From: Actinosynnema sp040640215
GTDB taxonomy: Bacteria; Actinomycetota; Actinomycetes; Mycobacteriales; Pseudonocardiaceae
NCBI RefSeq assembly: GCF_040640215.1
Contig: NZ_JBFABG010000022.1
Span: forward strand, 7,081-71,080
DNA: 64,000 nucleotides
Direction of reading: 5' to 3'
The notes below the pieces were generated by a model, which worked only from the letters and a program-made list of their open reading frames with translations, searched no databases and was not told the DNA's origin. Shown in pieces: positions 1-7,495 of the stretch. The position numbers were made by a program, and so were the translations under genes. Each line of letters begins with the position of its first letter. Position 1 is the stretch's first letter.

Positions 1-174
1 GAAACGAGGGTGCGTGGCTGCTCAACGCGGCATTCCGCGTCCACGCGGCTGCCGTGGTGTGTTCGGCGGACGAGGGCACTTCCGCCGACGTGGTCGCCGA
101 CTACGATCGGCCAGTTCGAAGCGCTGGAGGACGGCCGAGTGGTCGAGAACACCGTGGCGAGGATCGTCCGATGA
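1..174 (+). pseudogene. 3' fragment of an unidentified gene, apparently frameshifted
   Basis: The fragment enters from the left edge. From base 3 to about 110, frame 3 has the G/C-ending codons of a real gene (NEGAWLLNAAFRVHAA...). From about 108 to 174 the coding signal moves to frame 1 and ends in EDGRVVENTVARIVR-stop. Neither frame is good throughout, so there is a one-base shift near 105-112: either a natural frameshift or a sequencing error. The stop overlaps the next start (ATGA), so the two genes were probably translationally coupled. I do not recognise the family. Confidence 0.45.
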
Positions 175-461
175 CCAATCGACCTCCCCGGGTGCTCGAC
201 GGCGCTCAGGTGGAGCTCGTCGCGCTGCGCGGCCAGGACCAGGTGGCCACCGGGGCGACGCGGCATTCGGTGGCCGGCTTTCCCCAGTTGGTCGTGGGTC
301 TGGCGATCGCCCGGTACGAAGACGATTCGAGCGCCTACCTGTTCTACTGCAACAGCGAGTGGGAGGTGATGTCGGATACTTATCACGACAGCATCGACGC
401 CGCAGTCGCGCAAGCTCGGTGGGAGTTCGAGAACTTGTCATTCTCGCCGCTGGAGGACTAG
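171..461 (+). CDS. Small acidic hypothetical protein (96 aa)
   Basis: The ATG at 171 overlaps the upstream stop as ATGA, which decides the start; an upstream in-frame start would run through the preceding gene. The protein has no signal peptide or membrane segment. It has an aromatic-rich core (AYLFYCNSEWEV) and an acidic C-terminus (FENLSFSPLED). Size, acidity and coupling to an upstream gene resemble small accessory or immunity-type proteins of actinomycetes, but no named family is evident. Function unknown. Confidence 0.7.
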   Translation: MTNRPPRVLDGAQVELVALRGQDQVATGATRHSVAGFPQLVVGLAIARYEDDSSAYLFYCNSEWEVMSDTYHDSIDAAVAQARWEFENLSFSPLED

Positions 462-547
462 GGGCGGGGTGGCCGAAGGTCGAATGACCGTCGAGGTGTG
501 ACGGCATCGCCAGCCGATGACGGTGATGCCATGGCCTTGGCCGAGGC

Positions 548-976
548 TCAACCAGGGTGTGTAGAACCTTGGTGGCTCATCTTGGTGACCAGGGTGGCAG
601 AGATGTGGGCCTGGGTGGGGTCTGCGGCGATGAAGAGCGTTTCGACACCGGCCAGGTCGTTGTTCATGAGGGCCATCGGCATTTCGTAGTCCAGGTCGTG
701 GACGTTGCGGACTCCGCGGACGACGACGTCGATCCCGGCTCGGTGGCAGTAGTCGACCAGCAGGCCGCCGGTGTGGGAGTCGATCGTGACGTTGGTCAGG
801 CCGGTTGCCGCCGCGCGGAGCCGGTCCAGCCGCTCGGTGATGGGCAAGCGGCCGGTTTTGTTCACATTGGACATCACGCAGACGACGACCTCGTCGAATA
901 GGCGGGCGGCGCGGCGAAGAACGTCTTGGTGTCCTGGTGTGACCGGGTCGAAAGATCCTGGGAAGAGGGCTCGCAT
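548..976 (-). CDS. coaD: CoaD-like nucleotidyltransferase (short phosphopantetheine adenylyltransferase paralogue)
   Basis: The start MRALFPGSFDP is set by the ATG at 976; an upstream ATG adds only six unlikely residues. The GSFDPVTPGH segment carries the nucleotidyltransferase T/HxGH motif, and the central VVRGVRNVHDLDYE and GVETLFIA stretches match CoaD, which adenylates 4'-phosphopantetheine in coenzyme A synthesis. The 142 aa are about 15-20 short of typical CoaD: the protein stops just after the ISATLV segment that replaces the usual SST-LVR motif, so the last helix is missing. Its neighbours (rather than recG/rsmD-type genes) suggest a paralogue rather than the housekeeping copy. Family assignment is strong; catalytic competence is uncertain. 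Confidence 0.8.
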   Translation of the reverse strand: MRALFPGSFDPVTPGHQDVLRRAARLFDEVVVCVMSNVNKTGRLPITERLDRLRAAATGLTNVTIDSHTGGLLVDYCHRAGIDVVVRGVRNVHDLDYEMPMALMNNDLAGVETLFIAADPTQAHISATLVTKMSHQGSTHPG

Positions 977-984
977 GACCGGAA

Positions 985-990
985 AGACTA
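985..990 (-). promoter_or_regulatory. Probable -10 box of a leaderless transcript for the CoaD-like gene
   Basis: On the minus strand TAGTCT fits TANNNT and lies 8 bases before the ATG at 976, the spacing expected when transcription starts at the start codon. No good ribosome binding site sits between them. Confidence 0.4.
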
Positions 991-1112
991 GCAAGCGGGG
1001 AAGGGTCGTCGTCCTCTGCTTTTCTCGGTGAATTGGAATCGTCGTCGGAGAACGTTGGCGGTGTGACGGGGTGTGGGCGGGACGTGCAGGCGGCTCGGAT
1101 CGCAGATTCCCC

Positions 1113-1148
1113 TTGCCCTATCCCCCCATGAGGGGTTATACATGGGGG
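1113..1148 (+). promoter_or_regulatory. Promoter with embedded inverted-repeat operator
   Basis: TTGCCC (1113-1118) and TTATAC (1136-1141), 17 bases apart, form a vegetative-type promoter. A perfect 8-base inverted repeat, CCCCCATG (1123-1130) and CATGGGGG (1141-1148), straddles the spacer and -10 with a 10-base gap. It lies about 30 bases upstream of a gene whose product starts with a ribbon-helix-helix motif, so autorepression is the simplest reading. Confidence 0.6.
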
Positions 1149-1176
1149 TACACAAGTGGACCGAGGGGGTAGGGCG

Positions 1177-1923
1177 ATGCCGAAGATCAACGTGTACCTG
1201 TCCGACGAGCTGGCCGACGCGGTCAAGGAGTTGGGCGTGCCGGTGTCGGCGATCTGTCAGCGGGCGCTGGAGCAGTCGGTGAAGCGGGTGGCCGCGATCC
1301 GGGCGGCGGCGCTGGGTGACCTGAGTGGTGGGGACCCCACCGGAGGGCTGTCGCAGTTCACCGACCGGGCCCGTGCGGCGATCAGGTTGGGGATCGAACG
1401 GGCGCGTGCCGACGGGGCGGCGATGGTGGGCACCGGGCACTTGTTGCACGGGTTGCTGGCCGAGGGCAACAACCTGGCCCTGCACGTGCTGCGCGCGATG
1501 GAGATCGAGCCCGAACGCGTGGCCGACCAGCGGGTCGAGCCCGCGGGAACGTCGGACGCGGCGGGGACGACGCCTGCGGACCGGTTCGACGGGCCGGCCG
1601 CGAACGCCTTGGAGCTGACCATCACCGAGGCGGTCACGCTGGGGCACAACTACGTCGGTTGTGAGCACCTGTTGCTGGGCTTGATCGCGGAACCCGATGG
1701 TGCCGGCGGCCAGGTGCTGCGCGCGGCGGGGGCGGAACTCCGGTCGACGCGCGGGGCGGTCGTGGCCGCTCTCGCCGGCTACGTCCACCTGCGGGCCACC
1801 ACGGCGGGCGGCGGCGCGTCACCGGCCGCCGACATCGTGGCCGTGCTCCGTCAGCAGCTACAGCCGCTCGTCGATCGGATCGAGCGCCTGGAGGAGCGCC
1901 TCGACCTGCCCGCGCAGACCTGA
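1177..1923 (+). CDS. Ribbon-helix-helix / Clp-N repeat protein, probable autoregulated transcription factor
   Basis: The start MPKINVYLSDEL follows a strong Shine-Dalgarno (GAGGGGGTAGGG), which is why this ATG is preferred over the GTG 21 bases upstream. Residues 1-35 look like a CopG/Arc-type ribbon-helix-helix: a beta strand, then DELADAVKELG. Two Clp-N-like helical repeats follow, about 60-105 (GTGHLLHGLLAEG) and 140-190 (GCEHLLLGLIAE), the module that binds substrates or adaptors in ClpC/ClpA. Residues 215-248 form a short amphipathic coiled coil. There is no AAA+ domain, so this is not a protease ATPase. A DNA-binding head joined to Clp-N repeats suggests a regulator that senses a ligand or protein, probably binding the inverted repeat upstream. 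Confidence 0.8.
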   Translation: MPKINVYLSDELADAVKELGVPVSAICQRALEQSVKRVAAIRAAALGDLSGGDPTGGLSQFTDRARAAIRLGIERARADGAAMVGTGHLLHGLLAEGNNLALHVLRAMEIEPERVADQRVEPAGTSDAAGTTPADRFDGPAANALELTITEAVTLGHNYVGCEHLLLGLIAEPDGAGGQVLRAAGAELRSTRGAVVAALAGYVHLRATTAGGGASPAADIVAVLRQQLQPLVDRIERLEERLDLPAQT

Positions 1924-1925
1924 TG

Positions 1926-1938
1926 GTCCACTGTGGAC
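1926..1938. repeat. Palindromic motif GTCCACTGTGGAC, copy 1
   Basis: A 6-1-6 perfect palindrome just after the stop of the RHH/Clp-N gene. The core TCCACTGTGGA recurs at 13999-14009 and 31790-31800, always outside coding sequence. Confidence 0.5.
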
Positions 1939-2035
1939 TATCGGTTCTGACCATGGCGTGATATCGCAACGAGTTCACGTCGGGATGTGATTGCTGGTGC
2001 CGGAGGTTTGGGGGATCACGCCGGTTTGCGGGGCT

Positions 2036-2632
2036 CTACCGGGCGCGTTGCCTGCGCAGTACGGCTCTGGCCAGTTCGGCGGGTGTTCCGGTTGTGCTGT
2101 CGACGATCATGTCGTACGCGGTGCCGTGGTCGTGCACCGTGCGGTAGTGCCCTCGTGAGAGCCCGTTCGGGGCGCGCCGGTCGAGTTCCCGCTGTTCTGC
2201 CACCGCGAGCGGGCACGTGACGCCCACGAGCAGCACTTCCAAGCCGGACAACGCATCCATCCACGTCGGCAGCAGATCCGGGGTCAGCAGCAACTCGTCG
2301 ATGACCAGGTCGTCACCTCCGTGGGCGAACGCGGATGCCGCGGTCTGACCGGACCGCAGCATCCGCCGCCCGACTTCGCCGTAGCGGATGACGACCGACG
2401 GGTGCCCGTCCGCGTCGTCGTCGGTGCGGTCATACCAGAAACCGTCACGGCTGAGCGGGCCGTCGCGTCCCCCGCCCCAGTTCGGTGGTACCAGGGTGAA
2501 CAGCGTGTCGATTCCCCAGTAGACGACCGGCGTGCCGCTCTCGTCCTGGATCGCTCGGGCCAAGGTGGTCTTGCCCGCGCTCGACGTCCCGTTGAGGAGG
2601 ATCACCCGGCCGGGACGTGCACCGCTTGTCAT
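2036..2632 (-). CDS. Chloramphenicol phosphotransferase-like P-loop kinase
   Basis: A 198-aa P-loop kinase of the CPT family. Residues 8-24 (RVILLNGTSSAGKTTLA) carry the Walker A motif, followed by GIDTLF and a central DDLVIDELLL strand typical of the Cpt fold; LVGVTCPLAVAEQRE matches the region around the catalytic Asp and lid in Cpt. Known members phosphorylate the 3'-hydroxyl of chloramphenicol or other small molecules; the substrate here is unknown. The ATG at 2632 gives the family's usual length (about 180-200 aa). The gene is single and divergent from a small membrane protein gene 149 bases away. Resistance is an inference, not shown. Confidence 0.8.
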   Translation of the reverse strand: MTSGARPGRVILLNGTSSAGKTTLARAIQDESGTPVVYWGIDTLFTLVPPNWGGGRDGPLSRDGFWYDRTDDDADGHPSVVIRYGEVGRRMLRSGQTAASAFAHGGDDLVIDELLLTPDLLPTWMDALSGLEVLLVGVTCPLAVAEQRELDRRAPNGLSRGHYRTVHDHGTAYDMIVDSTTGTPAELARAVLRRQRAR

Positions 2633-2781
2633 CCGGCGACGGTATCCGGAGGCAATATCCGGTCGGTGGTGGAGGTCGCGCCGGCAAACCGCTCGGCTTG
2701 CCCCGGCTCTTCTGGCAAGATCATCTGCGGGGGTGCGGCCCTCGTCGGGTGATGTCCGCGGCACTGGTCTGGGAGGTCGAC

Positions 2782-3180
2782 GTGGCTGATGGAGTGGAGC
2801 GGTTAGGCGGATCTCTGGCGCTTCTCGCACGGGGTGCGGTCGGCGTGTTCTGGTTCATCGGCGCGCACATGGTCGTGCAGTGGTACGTGCGGGCCTGTGA
2901 TGCGACCAGCCCCGGGATGTTTGTCATCGCGGTGACGGTGTTGTTCGCCGGTCTGCTGCTCTTCGTGGGATATGCGGTGGGCTCGCACTTCCTGCCCCGC
3001 CTGGTCGGACGGTCGTGGAACCGGTACGGCAGGGTGGCCCTCGTGCTGGTCGGTGCGGTTCTCGTCACCTGGGGGTACTGGAGTTTCGCTGTTCCGGCGC
3101 TGACCGACGACACGCTCTTCCTGGTGAACTGCGACGGTCGGCACCCGGCCGGGTGGCCGGGTTTCATCCCCCTCCCGTGA
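2782..3180 (+). CDS. Small three-TM membrane protein, function unknown
   Basis: The GTG at 2782 follows GGGAGG at a good distance; the reading frame extends further upstream but without a better site. The 132-aa product has three hydrophobic segments (about residues 10-32, 45-67 and 80-102) separated by short basic loops, so it should sit in the cytoplasmic membrane. The C-terminal tail NCDGRHPAGWPGF contains one Cys and is probably extracytoplasmic. I recognise no family, and neighbours do not suggest an operon. Confidence 0.7.
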   Translation: MADGVERLGGSLALLARGAVGVFWFIGAHMVVQWYVRACDATSPGMFVIAVTVLFAGLLLFVGYAVGSHFLPRLVGRSWNRYGRVALVLVGAVLVTWGYWSFAVPALTDDTLFLVNCDGRHPAGWPGFIPLP

Positions 3181-3265
3181 TTCCCGGGTCGTCGGGGCGA
3201 GGCGGACCGCGTGACACGGGAAGCCGTCCTGCCCGAGCACGGCCGGTGCCCGGTCGAGCGCACCC

Positions 3266-3658
3266 TCAGCGGGCCTCGCGCAATTGGGCCGCCGCGTGTT
3301 CGACCGAGGGCGGTGCGGTGGCGATCACCCGGTCCAGGGTGCTGCGGGCGGTGGTGAGCTCGGTGATCGCGGCGCTGAGCCGGGCGCGTTCCCGGTGCAG
3401 GTCCAGCAGCAGCTCGGGGCAGTCCGCGATGAGCTGCCCGCCGGCGGACGACATGCAGGGCAGCAGGTCGGCGATCGTGGTGGTGGACAGGCCCGCGGCG
3501 AGCAGGTTGCGGATGTGCTCGACGGTGGTCACGTCGGCTTCGACGTACGCGCGGTAGCCGCTGGGCCGGCGTTCTGGGCGCAGCAGGCCCTGTTCCTCGT
3601 AGTAGCGCAACAGGCGCTGGCTGACGCCGGTCCTGCGTTCCAGCTCGCTGATGCGCAC
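3266..3658 (-). CDS. MerR-family transcriptional regulator
   Basis: 130 aa with the N-terminal winged helix typical of MerR (RISELERRTGVSQRLLRYYEEQGLL, then RRPSGYR). Residues 45-75 continue the DNA-binding domain and 80-125 form the dimerisation coiled coil (LLLDLHRERARLSAAI). Cys68 and Cys79 lie between them, with no MerR- or SoxR-type cysteine cluster, so a drug-sensing BmrR/TipA-like role is more likely than metal sensing. It is divergently transcribed from an efflux gene across 58 bases that contain a MerR-type promoter. By family behaviour it should repress, and on inducer binding activate, that efflux gene. Confidence 0.88.
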   Translation of the reverse strand: MRISELERRTGVSQRLLRYYEEQGLLRPERRPSGYRAYVEADVTTVEHIRNLLAAGLSTTTIADLLPCMSSAGGQLIADCPELLLDLHRERARLSAAITELTTARSTLDRVIATAPPSVEHAAAQLREAR

Positions 3659-3678
3659 GGTGCCTCCGAAAATCGTGC

Positions 3679-3709
3679 TTGACTCTCACATCCGTGTGAG
3701 ACTTTAGCG
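3679..3709 (+). promoter_or_regulatory. MerR-type promoter/operator of the efflux gene
   Basis: TTGACT (3679-3684) and TTAGCG (3704-3709) are 19 bases apart, the over-long spacer that MerR regulators correct by twisting DNA. The spacer holds a perfect inverted repeat CTCACA-TCCG-TGTGAG (3685-3700). The ATG at 3717 is 7 bases after the -10, so the transcript is probably leaderless. Confidence 0.75.
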
Positions 3710-3716
3710 TCGCGGT

Positions 3717-5090
3717 ATGTCCGATCGACAACTCGAAACCCCTGCCGGGCCGCGTGAGTGGCTCGGGCTCGCCGTGCTGGTGCTGCCGACCGCGTTGCTG
3801 TCCATGGACGCCACGGTCCTCTACCTCGCGCTGCCCAGCCTCGCCGCGGAACTCGCTCCCAGCCCGGGGCAGTTGCTGTGGATCTCCGACGCCTACGGCT
3901 TCCTGGTCGCGGGCTTCCTGGTCACGATGGGCTCGCTGGGCGACCGCATCGGCCGGCGTCGCCTGTTGCTGGTGGGGGCCGCGGCGTTCCTGGTCGTGTC
4001 GGTGTCGGCGGCCTACGCGCCGACCGCCGAACTCCTCATCGTCGCTCGCGGCCTGCTCGGTGTCGCCGGTGCCACGCTGATGCCTTCCACGCTGGCGCTG
4101 ATCGGCGGCATGTTCCGCGATCCGCGCCAACGCGGTGTCGCGATCGGACTGTGGTCCGCGGGACTGTCGGCCGGGGTGGCACTGGGGCCGGTGGCGGGCG
4201 GGCTGCTGCTGGAGTGGTTCTGGTGGGGTTCGGTGTTCCTGCTCGCCGTCCCGGTGATGCTCCTGCTCTTGGTCGCCGGTCCGATCCTGCTGCCGGAGCA
4301 CCGCGACCCCGATCCCGGGCGGCTGGACCTGGCCAGTGTGGTCTTGTCGCTGGCGGCCGTGCTGCCGGTCGTCTACGGCATCAAGCACCTCGCCGAAGGC
4401 GGTTCGGTGCTGCCGGGCGTGGTCGCGCTGGTGCTCGGCGCGGGTGCCGGGAGCGTGTTCCTGCGCCGGCAGCGGGTGCTGGACCTCCCGCTGATCGACC
4501 TCCGGCTGTTCGCCGCGCGTCCGCTGCGCAACGCCCTGCTGGTCCTGCTGGCCGCGCTCGCCTGCGTCGCCGGGGTCTACCTGTTCGCCGCGCTCTACCT
4601 CCAGCGGGAAGTCGGGCTCTCCCCCCTGCGGGCCGGGTTGTGGCTGGTGCCCTGCGCGGTGGCGATGATCGCGACCTCGGTCGCGGCACCCAGCCTGGCC
4701 CGGCGCATCCCGGTCCACCGCCTGCTCGCGGGGTCGTTGGTGGTGTCGGCACTCGGTTTTCTCGTGCTGGTGTGGACCCCGGAGGAGCAGGGCGTCGTGC
4801 CGCTGGTCGTCGGGCTCGTGCTGATCTACCTCGGGCAGGGCCCGGTGATGGCCTTGAGCACCGACGTCGTGGTCGGTGCGGCACCGCCGGGGCGGGCCGG
4901 GGCCGCGTCGGCGTTGTCGGAGACCAGCGTGGAGTTCGGCCTGGCGCTCGGCGTGGCGGTGCTGGGCAGCCTGGGCACGTTCGTCCAGCGCGGCCACGAC
5001 TCCACCACCGGACTCGCGGTGGTCGCGGGGATCGGCTTCGTGGTGCTGCTGGGCCTCGCACTGCTCACCGGACGACGTCCCGCGTTGTGA
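3717..5090 (+). CDS. DHA2-family (14-TM) MFS drug efflux transporter
   Basis: 457 aa with about 14 hydrophobic helices. The family signature GDRIGRRR lies after TM2, and there is a motif C-like segment (GLSAGVALGPVAGG) in TM5. N-terminal wording such as LPTALLSMDATVLYLALP is typical of the SmvA/LfrA branch that exports quaternary ammonium compounds, dyes and fluoroquinolones with proton antiport. There is no room for a leader: the ATG lies 7 bases past the -10 box. It is controlled by the divergent MerR gene. Substrate is inferred from subfamily only. Confidence 0.88.
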   Translation: MSDRQLETPAGPREWLGLAVLVLPTALLSMDATVLYLALPSLAAELAPSPGQLLWISDAYGFLVAGFLVTMGSLGDRIGRRRLLLVGAAAFLVVSVSAAYAPTAELLIVARGLLGVAGATLMPSTLALIGGMFRDPRQRGVAIGLWSAGLSAGVALGPVAGGLLLEWFWWGSVFLLAVPVMLLLLVAGPILLPEHRDPDPGRLDLASVVLSLAAVLPVVYGIKHLAEGGSVLPGVVALVLGAGAGSVFLRRQRVLDLPLIDLRLFAARPLRNALLVLLAALACVAGVYLFAALYLQREVGLSPLRAGLWLVPCAVAMIATSVAAPSLARRIPVHRLLAGSLVVSALGFLVLVWTPEEQGVVPLVVGLVLIYLGQGPVMALSTDVVVGAAPPGRAGAASALSETSVEFGLALGVAVLGSLGTFVQRGHDSTTGLAVVAGIGFVVLLGLALLTGRRPAL

Positions 5091-5584
5091 GTCCGGCCGG
5101 ACCGGGAACCGGTGGTCGTGTCGAGTGCGGCGGACATCCGGCGAGCGGGTGTCGCGGCCGGCGGAGAGGTTTTCTCGATGTCTCAATTCGCGCCGTGTAG
5201 GATTCCCGAATTTTTCCGGTTGTAACAGGTCGGGGCAATGAACGGCAGGAATCGTCTGCGTTCACCTCCTGGTGGTAAAGACCGCCTGACGGGTGTGGTG
5301 TTGCGACGCGGAGGGTTATCGGTTCGGTGGTCCGCGACACCGTAACGAGTGGGGTTCGGCCACCATCGTGGGGTGGCGGGTAAGAATGGCAACAGCCTGA
5401 ACACGGGGTTGTTGATATCCGCGGGGTGTCGGCGTCGGTCTCCGGCGTCCGGTTCCGCGCTGGACATCGCGGTTCACTCTTCCGAAGCAACTTCCTCGTC
5501 GACTCTGCGTGGCAGCGGCATTTCGCGCTGTCATATCCATGCAGATCGCCCGGCACTCGTAGTGCACACGGGAAGGCAGGGAAG
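5091..5584. other. Gene-free interval between efflux and protease genes
   Basis: No reading frame keeps actinobacterial codon bias here. It holds an AT-richer patch around 5180-5225 with TAGGAT (5198-5203), a good actinomycete -10, but no convincing -35. The apparent coding extension upstream of the protease ATG at 5585 lacks codon bias. Confidence 0.5.
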
Positions 5585-6148
5585 ATGGGCAGGTTCAGGT
5601 TCGCGACCGCGGCATCGGCCATCGTGCTGGCTGTCAGCGGGTTGGTCGTGGCCGTCGGGGGCACGGCCCAGGCGGAATCCGGATACAACAACATCGGCAT
5701 GTACAAGCAGGAGAAGAACCAGTGGTGCTGGGTCGCCTCCGGCCTGACCATCGCCAAGTTCCAGGGCTACGGCAGCACGCAGACGGACTTCTGCACCCGG
5801 GCCCAGCCCTACTACGGCTGCAACAACCAGCCCGCCACGCTGGACGACATGGCGAGGGCCTGGGGCAGCCTCGGCATGTCGCGCACCGGCTCGGGGCTGA
5901 ACAGCGCGGCATCGTTCAACCAGGTCTACAACGACGTCAAGGCGTCCCGCCCGCTCGGCGCGCGCATCGGGTGGACCTCCGGCGGTGGCCACATGAACGT
6001 CGTCTACGGCTTCGACACCTCGAACAACACCATCGGCGTGGCCGACCCCTGGCCGGACACCACCACCTACACCTGGTGGAACTACAACGACTACGTCAGC
6101 AACAGCTCGTTCAAGTGGACCCACTCCCGGATCGGCATCTCCCGTTAA
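5585..6148 (+). CDS. Secreted papain-like cysteine protease (C39/C70-type)
   Basis: Residues 1-30 form a Sec signal peptide (MGRFRF, hydrophobic AIVLAVSGLVVAVGG, then TAQA). The mature domain carries the clan CA triad in order: Cys in NQWCWVAS (about residue 49), His in GGGHMNVVYGFD (about 138) and Asp in VADPWPD (about 154). This resembles the AvrRpt2/peptidase C39_2 family rather than a classical papain with a propeptide. The start is fixed by a GGCAGGGAAG ribosome binding site. The next gene starts 10 bases after the stop and encodes a secreted, membrane-anchored partner. Extracellular proteolysis is inferred; the target is unknown. Confidence 0.85.
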   Translation: MGRFRFATAASAIVLAVSGLVVAVGGTAQAESGYNNIGMYKQEKNQWCWVASGLTIAKFQGYGSTQTDFCTRAQPYYGCNNQPATLDDMARAWGSLGMSRTGSGLNSAASFNQVYNDVKASRPLGARIGWTSGGGHMNVVYGFDTSNNTIGVADPWPDTTTYTWWNYNDYVSNSSFKWTHSRIGISR

Positions 6149-6158
6149 GGCAGGCGAC

Positions 6159-7028
6159 ATGCGCGTAACACCCACCTCCCGCGAGCGAGTGGCGTCGCTC
6201 CTCGCCCGCCTGACCACCGTCCTGGCGCTGAGCGCCGCCGCCCTGCTGTGCGGGACCGGTCCCGGCCACGCGGCCCCGGACCGGAATCCGCTGGAGGCGG
6301 ACATCCCCGACTACCAGGCCGCGCTCGACGCGGTGAAGTCGACGGCCGTGCGCCAAGCCGTGTGCCGCTTCCTGAGCGTGCCGGTGCCCGAGGGCGGGTC
6401 CGTGACGCCGCAGCCGATCCCCGACCGGGCCGACCCGTGCGAGGGCCTGCCGACCTTCACCCTGAAGGACCCGTTGGCGGTCAACGAGATCACGGCGGGC
6501 TTCGCCGCGGGCACGTCCCCGCCCGTCGCCACCGAGGCGATCAGGCTGAGCCACCTGGTGTCGTCGTTGAACGCCACCGTCAACAACCGCCAGGCCACCG
6601 TCATGCTCGCGCCCACCCAGGGCGGCGGCTGGCACCTGGCGGCGGTGCGCGAGGGCGACAGCGACGTCACCTTCGCCGGCAAGGCGGACCTCGGCAGCCT
6701 GGTGTTCACCGAACCCCAGATTCGCGGCTGGTACCAGCTCAAGCTGCTCACGGTCACGCCGCTCAACGACCAGGCGCGGCAGGGGCTCAACGGTCGGGCG
6801 TCGATGTCGCTGGGCGACTACCAGAAGTTGCTCAAGGACCGCTACGCGGACAAGCAGTCCGGTTCCGAGTACGACACCAAGGGCTTCTCCAGCGGCTACG
6901 ACGTCGCGGGCGAGGCCGAGGGCCCGTCGTCCTCGGCACCGCTGGTCGTCGGCGGTTCGAGCGCCGCGCTCGTGCTCGCGGGCGGCGTCTTCCTGCTCCG
7001 TCGTCGTCGGCGCGGCACCACCGGCTGA
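6159..7028 (+). CDS. Exported protein with C-terminal membrane anchor, partner of the cysteine protease
   Basis: 289 aa. The signal peptide covers about residues 1-38 (hydrophobic TVLALSAAALLCG, then GPGHAA). The ectodomain at about 40-250 has two cysteines (AVCRF, DPCEG) likely to form a disulphide. A Ser-rich stretch precedes one C-terminal helix (PLVVGGSSAALVLAGGVFLL) ending in RRRRR. This is the layout of a surface protein held by its C-terminus, without an LPXTG sortase motif. The 10-base gap to the protease gene implies one operon, so it may be a substrate, scaffold or inhibitor of that protease. No known family recognised. Confidence 0.75.
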   Translation: MRVTPTSRERVASLLARLTTVLALSAAALLCGTGPGHAAPDRNPLEADIPDYQAALDAVKSTAVRQAVCRFLSVPVPEGGSVTPQPIPDRADPCEGLPTFTLKDPLAVNEITAGFAAGTSPPVATEAIRLSHLVSSLNATVNNRQATVMLAPTQGGGWHLAAVREGDSDVTFAGKADLGSLVFTEPQIRGWYQLKLLTVTPLNDQARQGLNGRASMSLGDYQKLLKDRYADKQSGSEYDTKGFSSGYDVAGEAEGPSSSAPLVVGGSSAALVLAGGVFLLRRRRRGTTG

Positions 7029-7056
7029 GCTCTTCACCTGGGTAACCGAAATCCGG

Positions 7057-7091
7057 GAACACCTGTCGCGTGCCGCACGCGACAGGTGTTC
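7057..7091. terminator. Rho-independent-type terminator hairpin
   Basis: A perfect 16-base stem (GAACACCTGTCGCGTG / CACGCGACAGGTGTTC) closes on a 3-base loop, 28 bases after the stop of the protease operon. There is no U-tract, as usual in actinomycetes. The rest of the gap up to 7495 shows no gene. Confidence 0.85.
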
Positions 7092-7495
7092 CGGTGTGTG
7101 CGTGCAGGATGGATTCGCCGGCCGGGAATTTGTCCGTCGCCGGCGAGATTCCTCGCAGAGGCAGGAAAAGTCGCCGCTTCCCGGTCGGCCCTGGCGGGAA
7201 AATGCGGTCTGCGCTCCTGTCGAACCGACATCGCGGTGAGGCGGCGCGGCGGGCTTTCCAGGCTGGTGCGTCACCCGTTCGGGTAGAGATTTCGGATCTG
7301 GAATCGCGAGAAATCAGAGCAGGTGGTAGTGAGCCGGGCCTTCTCATCCGGGTGGTAATCCGCAGTACGAGGGTGTGACGATGCCGGGAGGCCGGTAGTC
7401 GAAGCGTCTGTGAGCTGGGCAAACGTTCCGGAGCAGCTCTGGGGGAGAAGGACTCCGCAGTTCTCGGGTCGTCCGGGTCGTAGGCACGCACCCCG

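Noticed and set aside
14..507. Long overlapping frames on both strands at the left edge
   Set aside because: Arg/Pro-rich translations without codon bias; the 171-461 frame explains the coding signal.
2721..5186. 821-codon open frame on the minus strand
   Set aside because: It is antisense to the MerR, MFS and membrane-protein genes; composition is Arg/Gln/His-rich as expected for a mirror frame in GC-rich DNA.
5426..5584. N-terminal extension of the cysteine protease
   Set aside because: No codon bias and it would bury the clear signal peptide that starts at 5585.
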